Below, piece by piece: positions 1 to 4,836 of a stretch of 5,319 nucleotides of DNA (within the stretch, counting starts at the first letter, position 1; each line of letters begins with the position of its first letter). The notes beneath the pieces are model-generated. The model saw nothing but the letters and a program-made list of their open reading frames with translations. It did no database searches and was not told where the DNA came from. Source of the DNA: Demequinaceae bacterium UBA4004 (GTDB taxonomy: Bacteria; Actinomycetota; Actinomycetes; Actinomycetales; Demequinaceae); contig DGBM01000049.1 of NCBI GenBank assembly GCA_002384765.1, forward strand, positions 1-5,319, read 5' to 3'. The position numbers and the translations under genes were made by a program.

Positions 1-195
1 AACGAGCTCGATCCGCTGCGCGACGAGGGACTGCACTTCCTGCGCAAGCTGTGGAAGGCCGGCGTCACCGCACGCGGTCGCATTACGCCCGGTACGACGC
101 ACGCCGGCGACATCTTGTTGGCGCCGGTCAACGCCATGGAGATCACCGACGCGACGGCGTCCGACATCGCGACCTTCGTGCGGTCGGTCGGCTAG
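1..195 (+). CDS. alpha/beta-hydrolase (esterase/lipase-like), C-terminal end only
   Basis: The frame is open from the first base and ends at TAG 193-195, giving the last 64 residues of a protein that starts outside the window. The visible part begins with NELDPLRDEG, the signature around the catalytic Asp (here residue 4) of the hormone-sensitive-lipase-type alpha/beta-hydrolases. His34, in GTTHAGD, lies 30 residues later, the usual Asp-to-His spacing, so both can be proposed as the acid and base of a Ser-Asp-His triad. The nucleophile Ser and the oxyanion-hole HGGG motif would lie upstream and cannot be checked. The usual HGF after the catalytic His is replaced by HAGD, so this is a divergent subfamily. 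A likely role is carboxyl-ester hydrolysis in the cytoplasm; the substrate is unknown. A strong hairpin begins 17 nt after the stop. Confidence 0.8.
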   Translation, partial: NELDPLRDEGLHFLRKLWKAGVTARGRITPGTTHAGDILLAPVNAMEITDATASDIATFVRSVG

Positions 196-212
196 CGCCG
201 CCGCATGTCGCT

Positions 213-269
213 TCTGCGGGGCTGCCAGACACGCTAATCGCAAATTTTCGTGTCTGACAGCCCCGCAGA
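213..269 (+). terminator. long hairpin downstream of the hydrolase gene
   Basis: Two 21-nt arms (213-233 and 249-269) are complementary at 20 of 21 positions around a 15-nt loop (234-248). The left arm begins TCTGCGGGGCTG and the right arm ends CAGCCCCGCAGA. The one mismatch (225 against 257) is C.A in plus-strand RNA but G.U in minus-strand RNA. There is no clear T-run after the stem, which is common for actinobacterial terminators. Its place just after the hydrolase stop, before a gene with its own putative promoter, fits a terminator. A member of a dispersed palindromic repeat family is the alternative. Confidence 0.6.
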
Positions 270-359
270 TTCGTGTGCAACGGTCATCAGATTCGGAAGT
301 AGGCCAGAACGGCACGCACGCGGCGGCCGGTCGTAAGGTCTGGACGGGCACGAAATGTT

Positions 360-386
360 TTGATGGGCGGGTATTCGGGGTACTAC
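360..386 (+). promoter_or_regulatory. candidate promoter for a leaderless acetyltransferase mRNA
   Basis: A -35-like TTGATG (360-365) and a -10-like TACTAC (381-386, partial match to the mycobacterial TANNNT) are separated by 15 nt. A -10 here would start transcription close to 393-394, which is the first base of the ATG. The gene has no Shine-Dalgarno sequence, so a leaderless transcript would explain both facts. The spacer is shorter than ideal. This is inference from two short motifs. Confidence 0.3.
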
Positions 387-393
387 GCAAAGC

Positions 394-981
394 ATGCAGG
401 AGAATCCAGTCACGCTTCGTCCGCTCACGGTCGACGACCTACCGCTGATCGAACGATGGCTAAGCGATCCAAGGGTCGCCGAGTGGTGGAGTGACGACCC
501 TGCGGGCGAGCTTGCGGACATCGAGAACGAGCTGCGCACGGACGGGGCGACCGTGTACCGGATCGCTCAGTTGGGCGAGCGACCTATCGGACTGGTGTTT
601 CGCTACCGGATCGACGATTACATCGAATACCTAGACGACCTCGCGGCCGCCCGAGTGGAGCTGCCGCCGGATGCGTGGAGCATGGATTACCTGCTCGGTG
701 AAAGCGATGTGGTGGGGCAGGGGTTTGGAGCCGCGATGGTCCGCGCGGCCTGCGACGAGCTCTGGGCCTCCGCTGCCACCGCCAGCTGTGTGCTGGTTCC
801 GGTGCATGCCGACAATCTGCGTTCCTGGCGGGCGTTGCAGCGCTCCGGGTTCGCGCGAGTCCCGGGAGTGTTCGAGATGGAGCCCGACACGGCCGCGCAC
901 GACGGGCGCCATGTCATCTACTCGTTGCGCCGTCCGACATCGAGCTCACCGTCGCACCACCGAGGTTGTTCCCGCGAGTAG
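394..981 (+). CDS. GNAT-family N-acetyltransferase, AAC(6')-like
   Basis: This 195-residue protein has the GNAT (Gcn5-related) fold and probably transfers acetyl from acetyl-CoA to an amine. The N-terminus VTLRPLTVDDLPLIERWLSD followed by the WW pair (residues 31-32) is typical of the AAC(6')/IucB-like branch, which includes aminoglycoside 6'-acetyltransferases and siderophore-type N-acyltransferases. SMDYLLGE (96-103) precedes the CoA pyrophosphate loop VVGQGFGAAM (106-115). HADNLRS (138-144) and ALQRSGF (147-153) form the conserved C-terminal motif. The ATG at 394 is the only usable start, because an in-frame stop lies at 361-363. No ribosome binding site precedes it. After IYSLRR (175-180), where such proteins normally finish, there is a low-complexity tail rich in Ser, His and Pro (181-195) that may be read-through into unrelated DNA. 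The substrate cannot be told; an aminoglycoside-resistance role is possible but unproven. Confidence 0.85.
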   Translation: MQENPVTLRPLTVDDLPLIERWLSDPRVAEWWSDDPAGELADIENELRTDGATVYRIAQLGERPIGLVFRYRIDDYIEYLDDLAAARVELPPDAWSMDYLLGESDVVGQGFGAAMVRAACDELWASAATASCVLVPVHADNLRSWRALQRSGFARVPGVFEMEPDTAAHDGRHVIYSLRRPTSSSPSHHRGCSRE

Positions 982-1040
982 CCCCTCGTGAGCAATCCGG
1001 GACCTCCACCGGGTTTAGCTGGACGAGGACGTCCGATTCC

Positions 1041-1115
1041 GCCCTCAGGCTCGCCGACATCGTGCGGCCCAAGCTGGTCCCCGACGGCATGTTTCTGGCT
1101 CACTACGATTTCTGA
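1041..1115 (+). pseudogene. possible remnant of a glutathione-synthetase-like ATP-grasp gene
   Basis: In the frame ending at TGA 1113-1115 the DNA encodes a stretch containing ADIVRPKLVPDGMFLAHYDF. This resembles, from memory, the C-terminal ATP-grasp region of GshB-like proteins, where a segment of the type GPKLVADGMFLVGLDI precedes the ATP/Mg-binding DKLMEINVFSPGG. Third codon positions from 1041 on are mostly G or C, as in real genes here. The similarity lasts only about 20 residues, decays at AHYDF, and has no start codon or upstream domain. It also overlaps the 3' end of the minus-strand reductase gene by 13 bp. The call rests on a remembered motif, so a chance frame remains possible. 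Confidence 0.38.
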
Positions 1116-1825
1116 TAGAGCATGAACAGGTATCCGTCCTCCTCGAGGAGGGTCGCCAATCGCATTTCTGGGGCGTCCGAAACTGGCGGCCCATCGGTGA
1201 TCCGCGGCGCGTCGCCGCCGACCAGCATTGGGCTCAGCGTCAGGCACAGCTCGTCAACCTGCTCCGACGCCGCGAGGGCGGCCATCAGCGTCGGACCGCC
1301 TTCGCAAGTGACACGACGGAGTCCGCGCGCGGCGAGCATCTCGATGGCAACGGAAAGATCCACGATGTCGTCGCCCGCGATGACCACCTCGGCGACCGCG
1401 CTCAGCGCCTCACGCCGGTCCGGTGGTGCGGCTGCGGAGGTAATCACGATCGTCCGCGCGTACTCGGGGGCGTCGGTGAACAACAGCGCTTTCGGATCCA
1501 GTCCGAGATCTGCGGAGACAACGGCGATCGGTGGGGTGGGTGATCGGTTGCCGCGCACATGCGACCACTCCGGGTCCACCTCGACCGGGCCGTAGCCTTC
1601 CACGCGCACGGTTCCCGCGCCAACGAGCACGACGTCGCCGAGGCTACGCTGCAGCGAGAAGAGGCGTTGATCGGTCTTGTTGCCGAGGCCACCAGCCCGC
1701 CCGCCGAGCGTGGCCGCGCCGTCCACGCTGGAAACGAACACCGCGCGAACGCAACTGTCGCGCGAAAACGCGAAAGCCGAGGCCAAATCCGCATTGCCGT
1801 CGTACGACGGGATCAGTGCCCGCAT
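1103..1825 (-). CDS. RibD C-terminal-domain pyrimidine/dihydrofolate reductase-like protein (Rv2671-like)
   Basis: This 240-residue protein is a stand-alone RibD_C (DHFR-like fold) reductase without the N-terminal deaminase domain. Motifs in order are VFVSSVDGAA (29-38, the S-x-DG substrate loop), VLVGAGTVRVEGYGP (66-80, cofactor and substrate side), TCEGGPTL (173-180, the EGGP nucleotide-binding turn) and DELCLTLSPMLVGG (191-204). NADPH is the expected cofactor. Family members reduce 5-amino-6-ribosylamino-uracil phosphate in riboflavin synthesis. The mycobacterial homologue Rv2671 has instead been reported to act as a dihydrofolate reductase analogue linked to para-aminosalicylate resistance. 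The length is typical for the actinobacterial family. The ATG at 1823-1825 has GGAAGGA 8 nt upstream. It lies 136 bp downstream of the alcohol dehydrogenase on the same strand, with an inverted repeat between, so co-transcription is uncertain. No other riboflavin gene is nearby. Confidence 0.85.
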   Translation of the reverse strand: MRALIPSYDGNADLASAFAFSRDSCVRAVFVSSVDGAATLGGRAGGLGNKTDQRLFSLQRSLGDVVLVGAGTVRVEGYGPVEVDPEWSHVRGNRSPTPPIAVVSADLGLDPKALLFTDAPEYARTIVITSAAAPPDRREALSAVAEVVIAGDDIVDLSVAIEMLAARGLRRVTCEGGPTLMAALAASEQVDELCLTLSPMLVGGDAPRITDGPPVSDAPEMRLATLLEEDGYLFMLYQKS

Positions 1826-1833
1826 GTCGTTAG

Positions 1834-1840
1834 TCCTTCC
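1834..1840 (-). promoter_or_regulatory. ribosome binding site of the RibD_C protein
   Basis: On the minus strand GGAAGGA lies 8 nt before the ATG at 1825. This supports that start and an mRNA with a leader. Confidence 0.65.
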
Positions 1841-1856
1841 GTTTCCTACTTTTCAC

Positions 1857-1909
1857 CGCTCGTGTGGAAGTTTTGGTACCGCCCTAATACATAAACGTCC
1901 ACACGAGCG
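1857..1909 (-). repeat. long inverted repeat between the dehydrogenase and RibD_C genes
   Basis: Perfect 12-nt arms, CGCTCGTGTGGA (1857-1868) and its complement (1898-1909), continue inward after one A.G mismatch with four more pairs (1870-1873 with 1893-1896). The arms therefore span 17 nt around a 19-nt AT-richer loop. The repeat starts 52 nt after the dehydrogenase stop and ends 31 nt before the RibD_C start. It could terminate or attenuate the leftward transcript, or bind a dimeric regulator. No U-run follows on either strand. It is too small and simple to be an FMN riboswitch. Confidence 0.6.
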
Positions 1910-1961
1910 AGTACGGCGAGAGCGCCGGCAACGTTGACCGGCACGTCTACGGGGCCAGGGT

Positions 1962-3002
1962 CTACGGGATCAGGATTGCGCGGCCCCGGACTCGGTTGGC
2001 CTCGAGGTCGTCGAAGGCCTTCTGGAAATCATCGAGCGGGTAGGTCACCGTCTCCACGGTGAGCTTTCCTTGCTGTGCCAGGGCAATCACCTGCAGCTGA
2101 TCGGCGCGGGTACCGCCGAACGAGCGCTGCACGTTGACGCCCCACGGCAGCGTCGCGGTGTCCGAGTCGGCGGTATAGGTGAACGATCCGCCGCCCAGGC
2201 CTGCGAACCGGATGGCGCCCTCGGGCGCGACGATCTTGGTCGCCAGCTCCACGGTGGGTTGTACGCCGACGAAGTCGAAAACGGCGTCCGCGCCGTACTG
2301 CGTGGTCTCATCGAGTACCTTCTGAGCCGCTTCGCTGTCGCTGCTGAGCACCAGGTCCGCGCCGAGGTCGCGCGCCAGCTGCAGCTTGGTCTCGTCGCTG
2401 TCGATCGCGATGATCCGCGCGCCGGTCGTGGCCATCAGGATCTGCAGACCCATGTGCCCCAGGCCGCCCACGCCGATGACCACGGCGGTAGACCCGGGGA
2501 CGAGGTGCTGCCGCGCACTGTTAACGGCGTGCATCGGCGTGACGCCGGCGTCGGCGAGCGGCGCCGCGGCGATCGGATCCAGATCGTCGATCTTGTCCAA
2601 CTGGCGAGTGTTGGCCACCAGATACTCGGCCATAGCGCCGTCGGGGCCCAGGCCCGGAACAGTCGGGAACATGGTGCGGCTGCCGTTGACCATGCAGGCG
2701 TTGTCGCGGCCCTCCACACAGGCGCGGCAATGGCCGCATGCCCAGATGACACTGACCAGCACCGCGTCGCCCTTTGCCAGGCCCTGGACGTTGGCGCCGA
2801 TCTCTTCGACCCATCCGGCGCCTTCGTGCCCCAGGGTGCCGCCGAAGAAGGGCCACTCCTCCCCCATATGCAGCACGTGCAGGTCGGAGTGGCATAACCC
2901 TGCGCCGGCGATCTTGACCAGTACGTCGTCCGCCCCGATCTGTGGAATCGGTACTTCCTTCAGCTCCATCTGGCCAGGGCTAACAAGCTTGACTGCGCGC
3001 AC
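1962..3002 (-). CDS. zinc-dependent NAD alcohol dehydrogenase (MDR family, ADH-A-like)
   Basis: This 346-residue cytoplasmic medium-chain dehydrogenase interconverts alcohols and aldehydes or ketones. GLCHSD (35-40) gives Cys37 and GHEGAG (58-63) gives His59 and Glu60; Asp151 in LADAG completes the catalytic-zinc set as in the Rhodococcus ADH-A type. Cys89, Cys92, Cys95 and Cys103 are the four structural-zinc ligands. The Rossmann motif GVGGLGHMG (177-185) is followed by Asp201 at the end of beta-2 (IIAIDSD), favouring NAD over NADP. The GTG start at 3002 is chosen because GGAGGAGA sits just before it and the protein then begins VRAVKLVSPG, where relatives begin. The frame is open to another GTG at 3101, but that would add 33 residues unlike the family and run through the promoter region. 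It is divergent from the pentapeptide-repeat gene. The natural substrate is not evident. Confidence 0.92.
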   Translation of the reverse strand: MRAVKLVSPGQMELKEVPIPQIGADDVLVKIAGAGLCHSDLHVLHMGEEWPFFGGTLGHEGAGWVEEIGANVQGLAKGDAVLVSVIWACGHCRACVEGRDNACMVNGSRTMFPTVPGLGPDGAMAEYLVANTRQLDKIDDLDPIAAAPLADAGVTPMHAVNSARQHLVPGSTAVVIGVGGLGHMGLQILMATTGARIIAIDSDETKLQLARDLGADLVLSSDSEAAQKVLDETTQYGADAVFDFVGVQPTVELATKIVAPEGAIRFAGLGGGSFTYTADSDTATLPWGVNVQRSFGGTRADQLQVIALAQQGKLTVETVTYPLDDFQKAFDDLEANRVRGRAILIP

Positions 3003-3006
3003 GAGG

Positions 3007-3014
3007 TCTCCTCC
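3007..3014 (-). promoter_or_regulatory. ribosome binding site deciding the dehydrogenase start
   Basis: The minus strand reads GGAGGAGA, with core GGAGG at 3010-3014, 7 nt before the GTG at 3002. This near-ideal site sets the start there and argues against the longer frame opening at 3101. Confidence 0.8.
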
Positions 3015-3057
3015 GAAGGGTTGGGGCGCGCGGGCCGCGCCGTTATCACCTCCGGTA

Positions 3058-3086
3058 AGCCTGTCGACCTGCCCATTTCTGGTCAA
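3058..3086 (-). promoter_or_regulatory. candidate promoter of the alcohol dehydrogenase
   Basis: On the minus strand TTGACC (3081-3086) is a good -35 element. At 17 nt spacing the -10 position (3058-3063) reads CAGGCT, a poor match to TANNNT. Transcription would begin near 3050, leaving a leader of about 50 nt. Another -10-like word, TGATAAC, lies closer to the gene at about 3042-3048. The 174-bp gap 3003-3176 must hold promoters for both divergent genes. I saw no clear -35/-10 pair for the rightward one, only a GACAAT word at 3114-3119. Confidence 0.25.
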
Positions 3087-3124
3087 GGCCACTGCGGGCA
3101 CGCGCGAGGTCTAGGACAATGGAG

Positions 3125-3148
3125 CGTCGGCGGTTTCGGACGCCGACG
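3125..3148 (+). other. GC-rich hairpin in the leader of the pentapeptide-repeat gene
   Basis: CGTCGGCG (3125-3132) pairs perfectly with CGCCGACG (3141-3148) across an 8-nt loop, and a G.U pair can extend the base. It ends 14 nt before the ribosome binding site. If the transcript starts upstream, for instance just after the GACAAT word at 3114-3119, this stem would sit in the 5' leader. It may affect RNA stability or translation, or mark an operator. Confidence 0.4.
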
Positions 3149-3162
3149 TCCTACTCGGGATC

Positions 3163-3168
3163 AAGGAG
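3163..3168 (+). promoter_or_regulatory. ribosome binding site of the pentapeptide-repeat gene
   Basis: AAGGAG lies 8 nt before the ATG at 3177, a near-consensus site that supports this start. Confidence 0.75.
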
Positions 3169-3176
3169 ATCGCTGA

Positions 3177-3845
3177 ATGGCACGAGCACGTACCGATAAG
3201 CGGACCCCGGTCATCGCTCCGGTGAGCTGGGACGATTTGACCGACGCTGACACCGATGGGCTTGTTCCCGACGACCTGCTGGAGGCGCGTCGATACTCCG
3301 GCGCTGACATCTCTGGGCAGGACCTGTCGGGTATTCGGTTCACGGAATGCGAGCTCCTCGGCCTCGTCGCGCACGACGCTCAGCTCACCAATGCGCGGTT
3401 CATGCACACTCGGTTCGCGCGGCTGAATGCTGCGAGCCTGAAAGTGCCGCGTACGACGTGGCAGGACGTGCGCATCGAGGGATCTCGACTCGGAGCGGTC
3501 GAGATGTATGAGGCGGGACTGCGGTCGGTCGTTATCCGTGACAGCAGGCTTTCCTGGCTAAACCTGCGGGGGGCCACGTTGCGTGACGTCGTGTTCGAGG
3601 GCTGCGTGCTCTCCGAGCTAGACCTCACTGAAGCTCGTGCGGAACGGGTGGCGTTCCGCGACTGTCGAGTGGAGTCGATCCGGTTCGACCACGCGCGGCT
3701 GAAGCATGTGGATCTGCGGGGGCTCGAACTGGCGACCATCAGCGGGATCGACGGGATGGCGGGCACGATCGTGTCGTCGGCGCAGAGCGCCTACCTAGCA
3801 GAGCTGCTCGCCGCGCAGCTCGGTATCACCGTCGAGGACGAATAG
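3177..3845 (+). CDS. pentapeptide-repeat protein with about 29 uninterrupted repeats
   Basis: This 222-residue protein carries a hydrophobic residue (mostly L, F, I or V) at nearly every fifth position from Ile45 to Leu185; examples are L50, F55, L60, L70, F75, F80, I100, L105, L115, I120, L130, F140, L150, F160, F170 and L180. Small or aliphatic residues often sit two places earlier. That gives about 29 repeats, roughly seven coils of a right-handed quadrilateral beta-helix, with no break in register. Only positions 65, 85 and 155 carry a small Ala. A polar 44-residue N-terminal extension precedes the helix. A C-terminal segment (about 186-222) could form a capping or dimerising helix. MfpA and Qnr proteins of this superfamily mimic DNA and protect or inhibit gyrase, but this one carries many Arg residues and is not evidently acidic, so that role is only a possibility. 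It is followed 80 bp later by a RibD_C reductase on the same strand. Confidence 0.85.
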   Translation: MARARTDKRTPVIAPVSWDDLTDADTDGLVPDDLLEARRYSGADISGQDLSGIRFTECELLGLVAHDAQLTNARFMHTRFARLNAASLKVPRTTWQDVRIEGSRLGAVEMYEAGLRSVVIRDSRLSWLNLRGATLRDVVFEGCVLSELDLTEARAERVAFRDCRVESIRFDHARLKHVDLRGLELATISGIDGMAGTIVSSAQSAYLAELLAAQLGITVEDE

Positions 3846-3880
3846 CTTTCTTGGCTCGGCGATGAGTTTCGGGCGGTCGG

Positions 3881-3909
3881 ATGGTCTATACCGGTAACAG
3901 CCCATACCG
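3881..3909 (+). promoter_or_regulatory. short palindromes upstream of the DHFR-like gene, possible promoter/operator
   Basis: The gap between the pentapeptide stop and this gene's start is 80 bp. It holds a -10-like TCTATA (3885-3890 region), the perfect 8-bp palindrome TACCGGTA (3889-3896), and a CGGTA...TACCG inverted pair (3892-3896 and 3905-3909). A start site near 3897 would give a leader of about 30 nt. No good -35 is seen. The palindromes are short and could be chance in GC-rich DNA. Confidence 0.25.
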
Positions 3910-3912
3910 AAT

Positions 3913-3918
3913 GAAAGG
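3913..3918 (+). promoter_or_regulatory. ribosome binding site setting the DHFR-like start
   Basis: GAAAGG lies 7 nt before the ATG at 3926. The frame is open upstream to another ATG at 3881, but that one has no ribosome binding site and would add 15 residues unlike the family. Confidence 0.6.
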
Positions 3919-3925
3919 CACCGCC

Positions 3926-4477
3926 ATGAGCCGCAAAGTAACGGCACACCTGTTCAACTCCGTCAACGGCGTCGTCGAGAATCCGCACCTCTGGCAGTTC
4001 GACTCGTTCGGCCCCGAAGAGGGCGAGTCGATGGGCGCATCGATCGCTCCCGTCACCGACGTAGTGATCGGCCGCAAGCTGTGGGAGGAGTGGAAGGACT
4101 ACTGGGCCACCGCCGACGATCCGTTCGCGGAGTGGATCAACCCGGTCCGCAAGCACGTCGTCTCCTCGACATTGAGCGGTGAGCTGCCATGGAACAGCGT
4201 CCTGATCAGTGGCGACCCTGTCGAGTACGTGGAGAACCTGCGCGAGAACGGCGCGGACGGCGAGATTACCGTCGCCGGTGGCATCAGCACGGTTCGCTCG
4301 TTGTTCGTAGCGGGCGTGATCGACGAGCTCACCCTGACCACTCATCCGGTCGTGACCAACGAGGGTCGGCGGCTGTTCGACGAGACGGTGCCCGTTACCC
4401 GGCTGAATCTCCTCAGCGCTCAGCCGACCAGCGTCGGCAACGTGATCATGCGTTACACGCTGCGAGATGCTGACTGA
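3926..4477 (+). CDS. dihydrofolate-reductase/RibD_C-family protein
   Basis: This 183-residue protein is a short member of the RibD_C/DHFR-like superfamily (the YyaP/YwjB-type proteins of COG0262). It opens with the first beta strand and loop MSRKVTAHLFNSVNGVVE, where SVNG (12-15) replaces the usual S-x-DG. TDVVIGRKLWEEW (44-56) matches the conserved G-R-x-x-(Y/W) helix. VVSSTL (78-83) and GEITVAGGIST (112-122) are the cofactor-side elements, the latter the GG nucleotide-binding turn. IDELTLTTHPVV (132-143) leads to the last strands. Such proteins are presumed NADPH-dependent reductases, but their substrates are mostly unknown and they should not be assumed to be true dihydrofolate reductases. 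It follows the pentapeptide gene and could share its transcript or use its own promoter. It is a distant fold relative of the protein at 1103-1825. Confidence 0.85.
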   Translation: MSRKVTAHLFNSVNGVVENPHLWQFDSFGPEEGESMGASIAPVTDVVIGRKLWEEWKDYWATADDPFAEWINPVRKHVVSSTLSGELPWNSVLISGDPVEYVENLRENGADGEITVAGGISTVRSLFVAGVIDELTLTTHPVVTNEGRRLFDETVPVTRLNLLSAQPTSVGNVIMRYTLRDAD

Positions 4478-4635
4478 CCAGTCTCCTGGTCGACATCCTC
4501 GGCCGGGGAATCGTCTACCGCTTCATCTCGCCGCGGCCAGAGCGCCCACACGACCAGGGTCGTTGCCAGCATCGTCAAGCCGCCGGGCACGAACGGGTTC
4601 TGGAACGCCACAACAATCCGCGCGATCCCCGGCAC
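4453..4635 (-). CDS. doubtful small single-helix membrane protein or 3' remnant of a larger gene
   Basis: From the GTG at 4633-4635 the frame encodes 60 residues: a short hydrophobic N-terminus, one likely transmembrane helix (about residues 17-33, GGLTMLATTLVVWALW), an arginine pair as positive stop, and an acidic, polar tail. No ribosome binding site precedes the GTG. The frame stays open upstream to TGA 4726-4728. Its translation there (FVAHFAADLDPSTLGTVPG) still looks protein-like, yet it offers no ATG, GTG or TTG start. This suggests the 3' remnant of a longer membrane-protein gene whose start was lost or frameshifted. Its last 25 bp overlap the 3' end of the convergent DHFR-like gene. 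I do not recognise the family. Confidence 0.38.
   Translation of the reverse strand: MPGIARIVVAFQNPFVPGGLTMLATTLVVWALWPRRDEAVDDSPAEDVDQETGQSASRSV
4476..4491. terminator. short hairpin at the end of the DHFR-like gene
   Basis: GACCAG (4476-4481) and CTGGTC (4486-4491) form a 6-bp stem with a TCTC tetraloop, starting inside the stop codon TGA 4475-4477. A G.U pair can extend it to 7 bp. There is no T-run. It could help end the rightward transcript in this convergent zone, but it is weak and lies within the opposing small frame. Confidence 0.35.
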
Positions 4636-4730
4636 CGTGCCGAGAGTCGACGGATCCAGGTCAGCGGCAAAATGCGCGACAAACCTAGTTCGTTTGCCGG
4701 TGTCCGCGCCCGAAACGGCCCGAATTCATA

Positions 4731-4771
4731 CCTACCGCCGGACGACGCTTACCGGTGAGCAATCCTTACCG
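4731..4771. repeat. three CYTACCG repeats at exact 17-bp spacing
   Basis: CCTACCG (4731-4737), CTTACCG (4748-4754) and CTTACCG (4765-4771) begin exactly 17 bp apart. The 10-nt spacers are not conserved. The repeats lie in the 201-bp stretch (4636-4836) between the doubtful small frame and the LiaF-like gene, which otherwise shows no gene. A TATGAA word on the minus strand (4725-4730) could be a -10 beside them. Regulator sites are possible; chance is not excluded. Confidence 0.4.
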
Positions 4772-4836
4772 AGGACAGTGAGGCAGGTGGCGTGTCCGGG
4801 CCAGCTTGAACGACCCCTGGTGATCGGCGTGGCCGC

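Noticed and set aside
234..539. Minus-strand frame across the hairpin and the start of the acetyltransferase
   Set aside because: It runs through the palindrome and antisense to the conserved GNAT N-terminus, has no domain motifs, and is Ser/Arg-rich low-complexity.
1122..1595. Plus-strand frame opposite the RibD_C gene
   Set aside because: It is antisense to a family-conserved gene, with a Ser/Arg/Thr-rich composition typical of a shadow frame.
1826..1961. FMN riboswitch upstream of the RibD-like gene
   Set aside because: The region is too short and has only a single hairpin, without the multi-stem RFN element. Stand-alone RibD_C proteins need not be under flavin control.
2070..2897. Long plus-strand frame (275 codons) opposite the alcohol dehydrogenase
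   Set aside because: It is antisense to a gene with complete zinc-site and Rossmann motifs. Its translation is rich in Arg, Gly, His and Ala without domain motifs, as expected of a mirror frame in GC-rich DNA.
3003..3101. N-terminal extension of the alcohol dehydrogenase from a GTG at 3101
   Set aside because: The 33 extra residues are unlike the family, would cover the likely promoter, and the strong ribosome binding site at 3007-3014 serves the GTG at 3002.
3791..4345. Minus-strand frame (184 codons) opposite the DHFR-like gene
   Set aside because: It is a mirror of a well-supported coding frame, with no recognisable motif and no ribosome binding site that I could see.
4797..4836. Terminator hairpin after the LiaF-like gene
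   Set aside because: Only 4-5 bp nested complements (GGCCA/TGGCC, CCAG/CTGG) with long loops are present, too weak to call.
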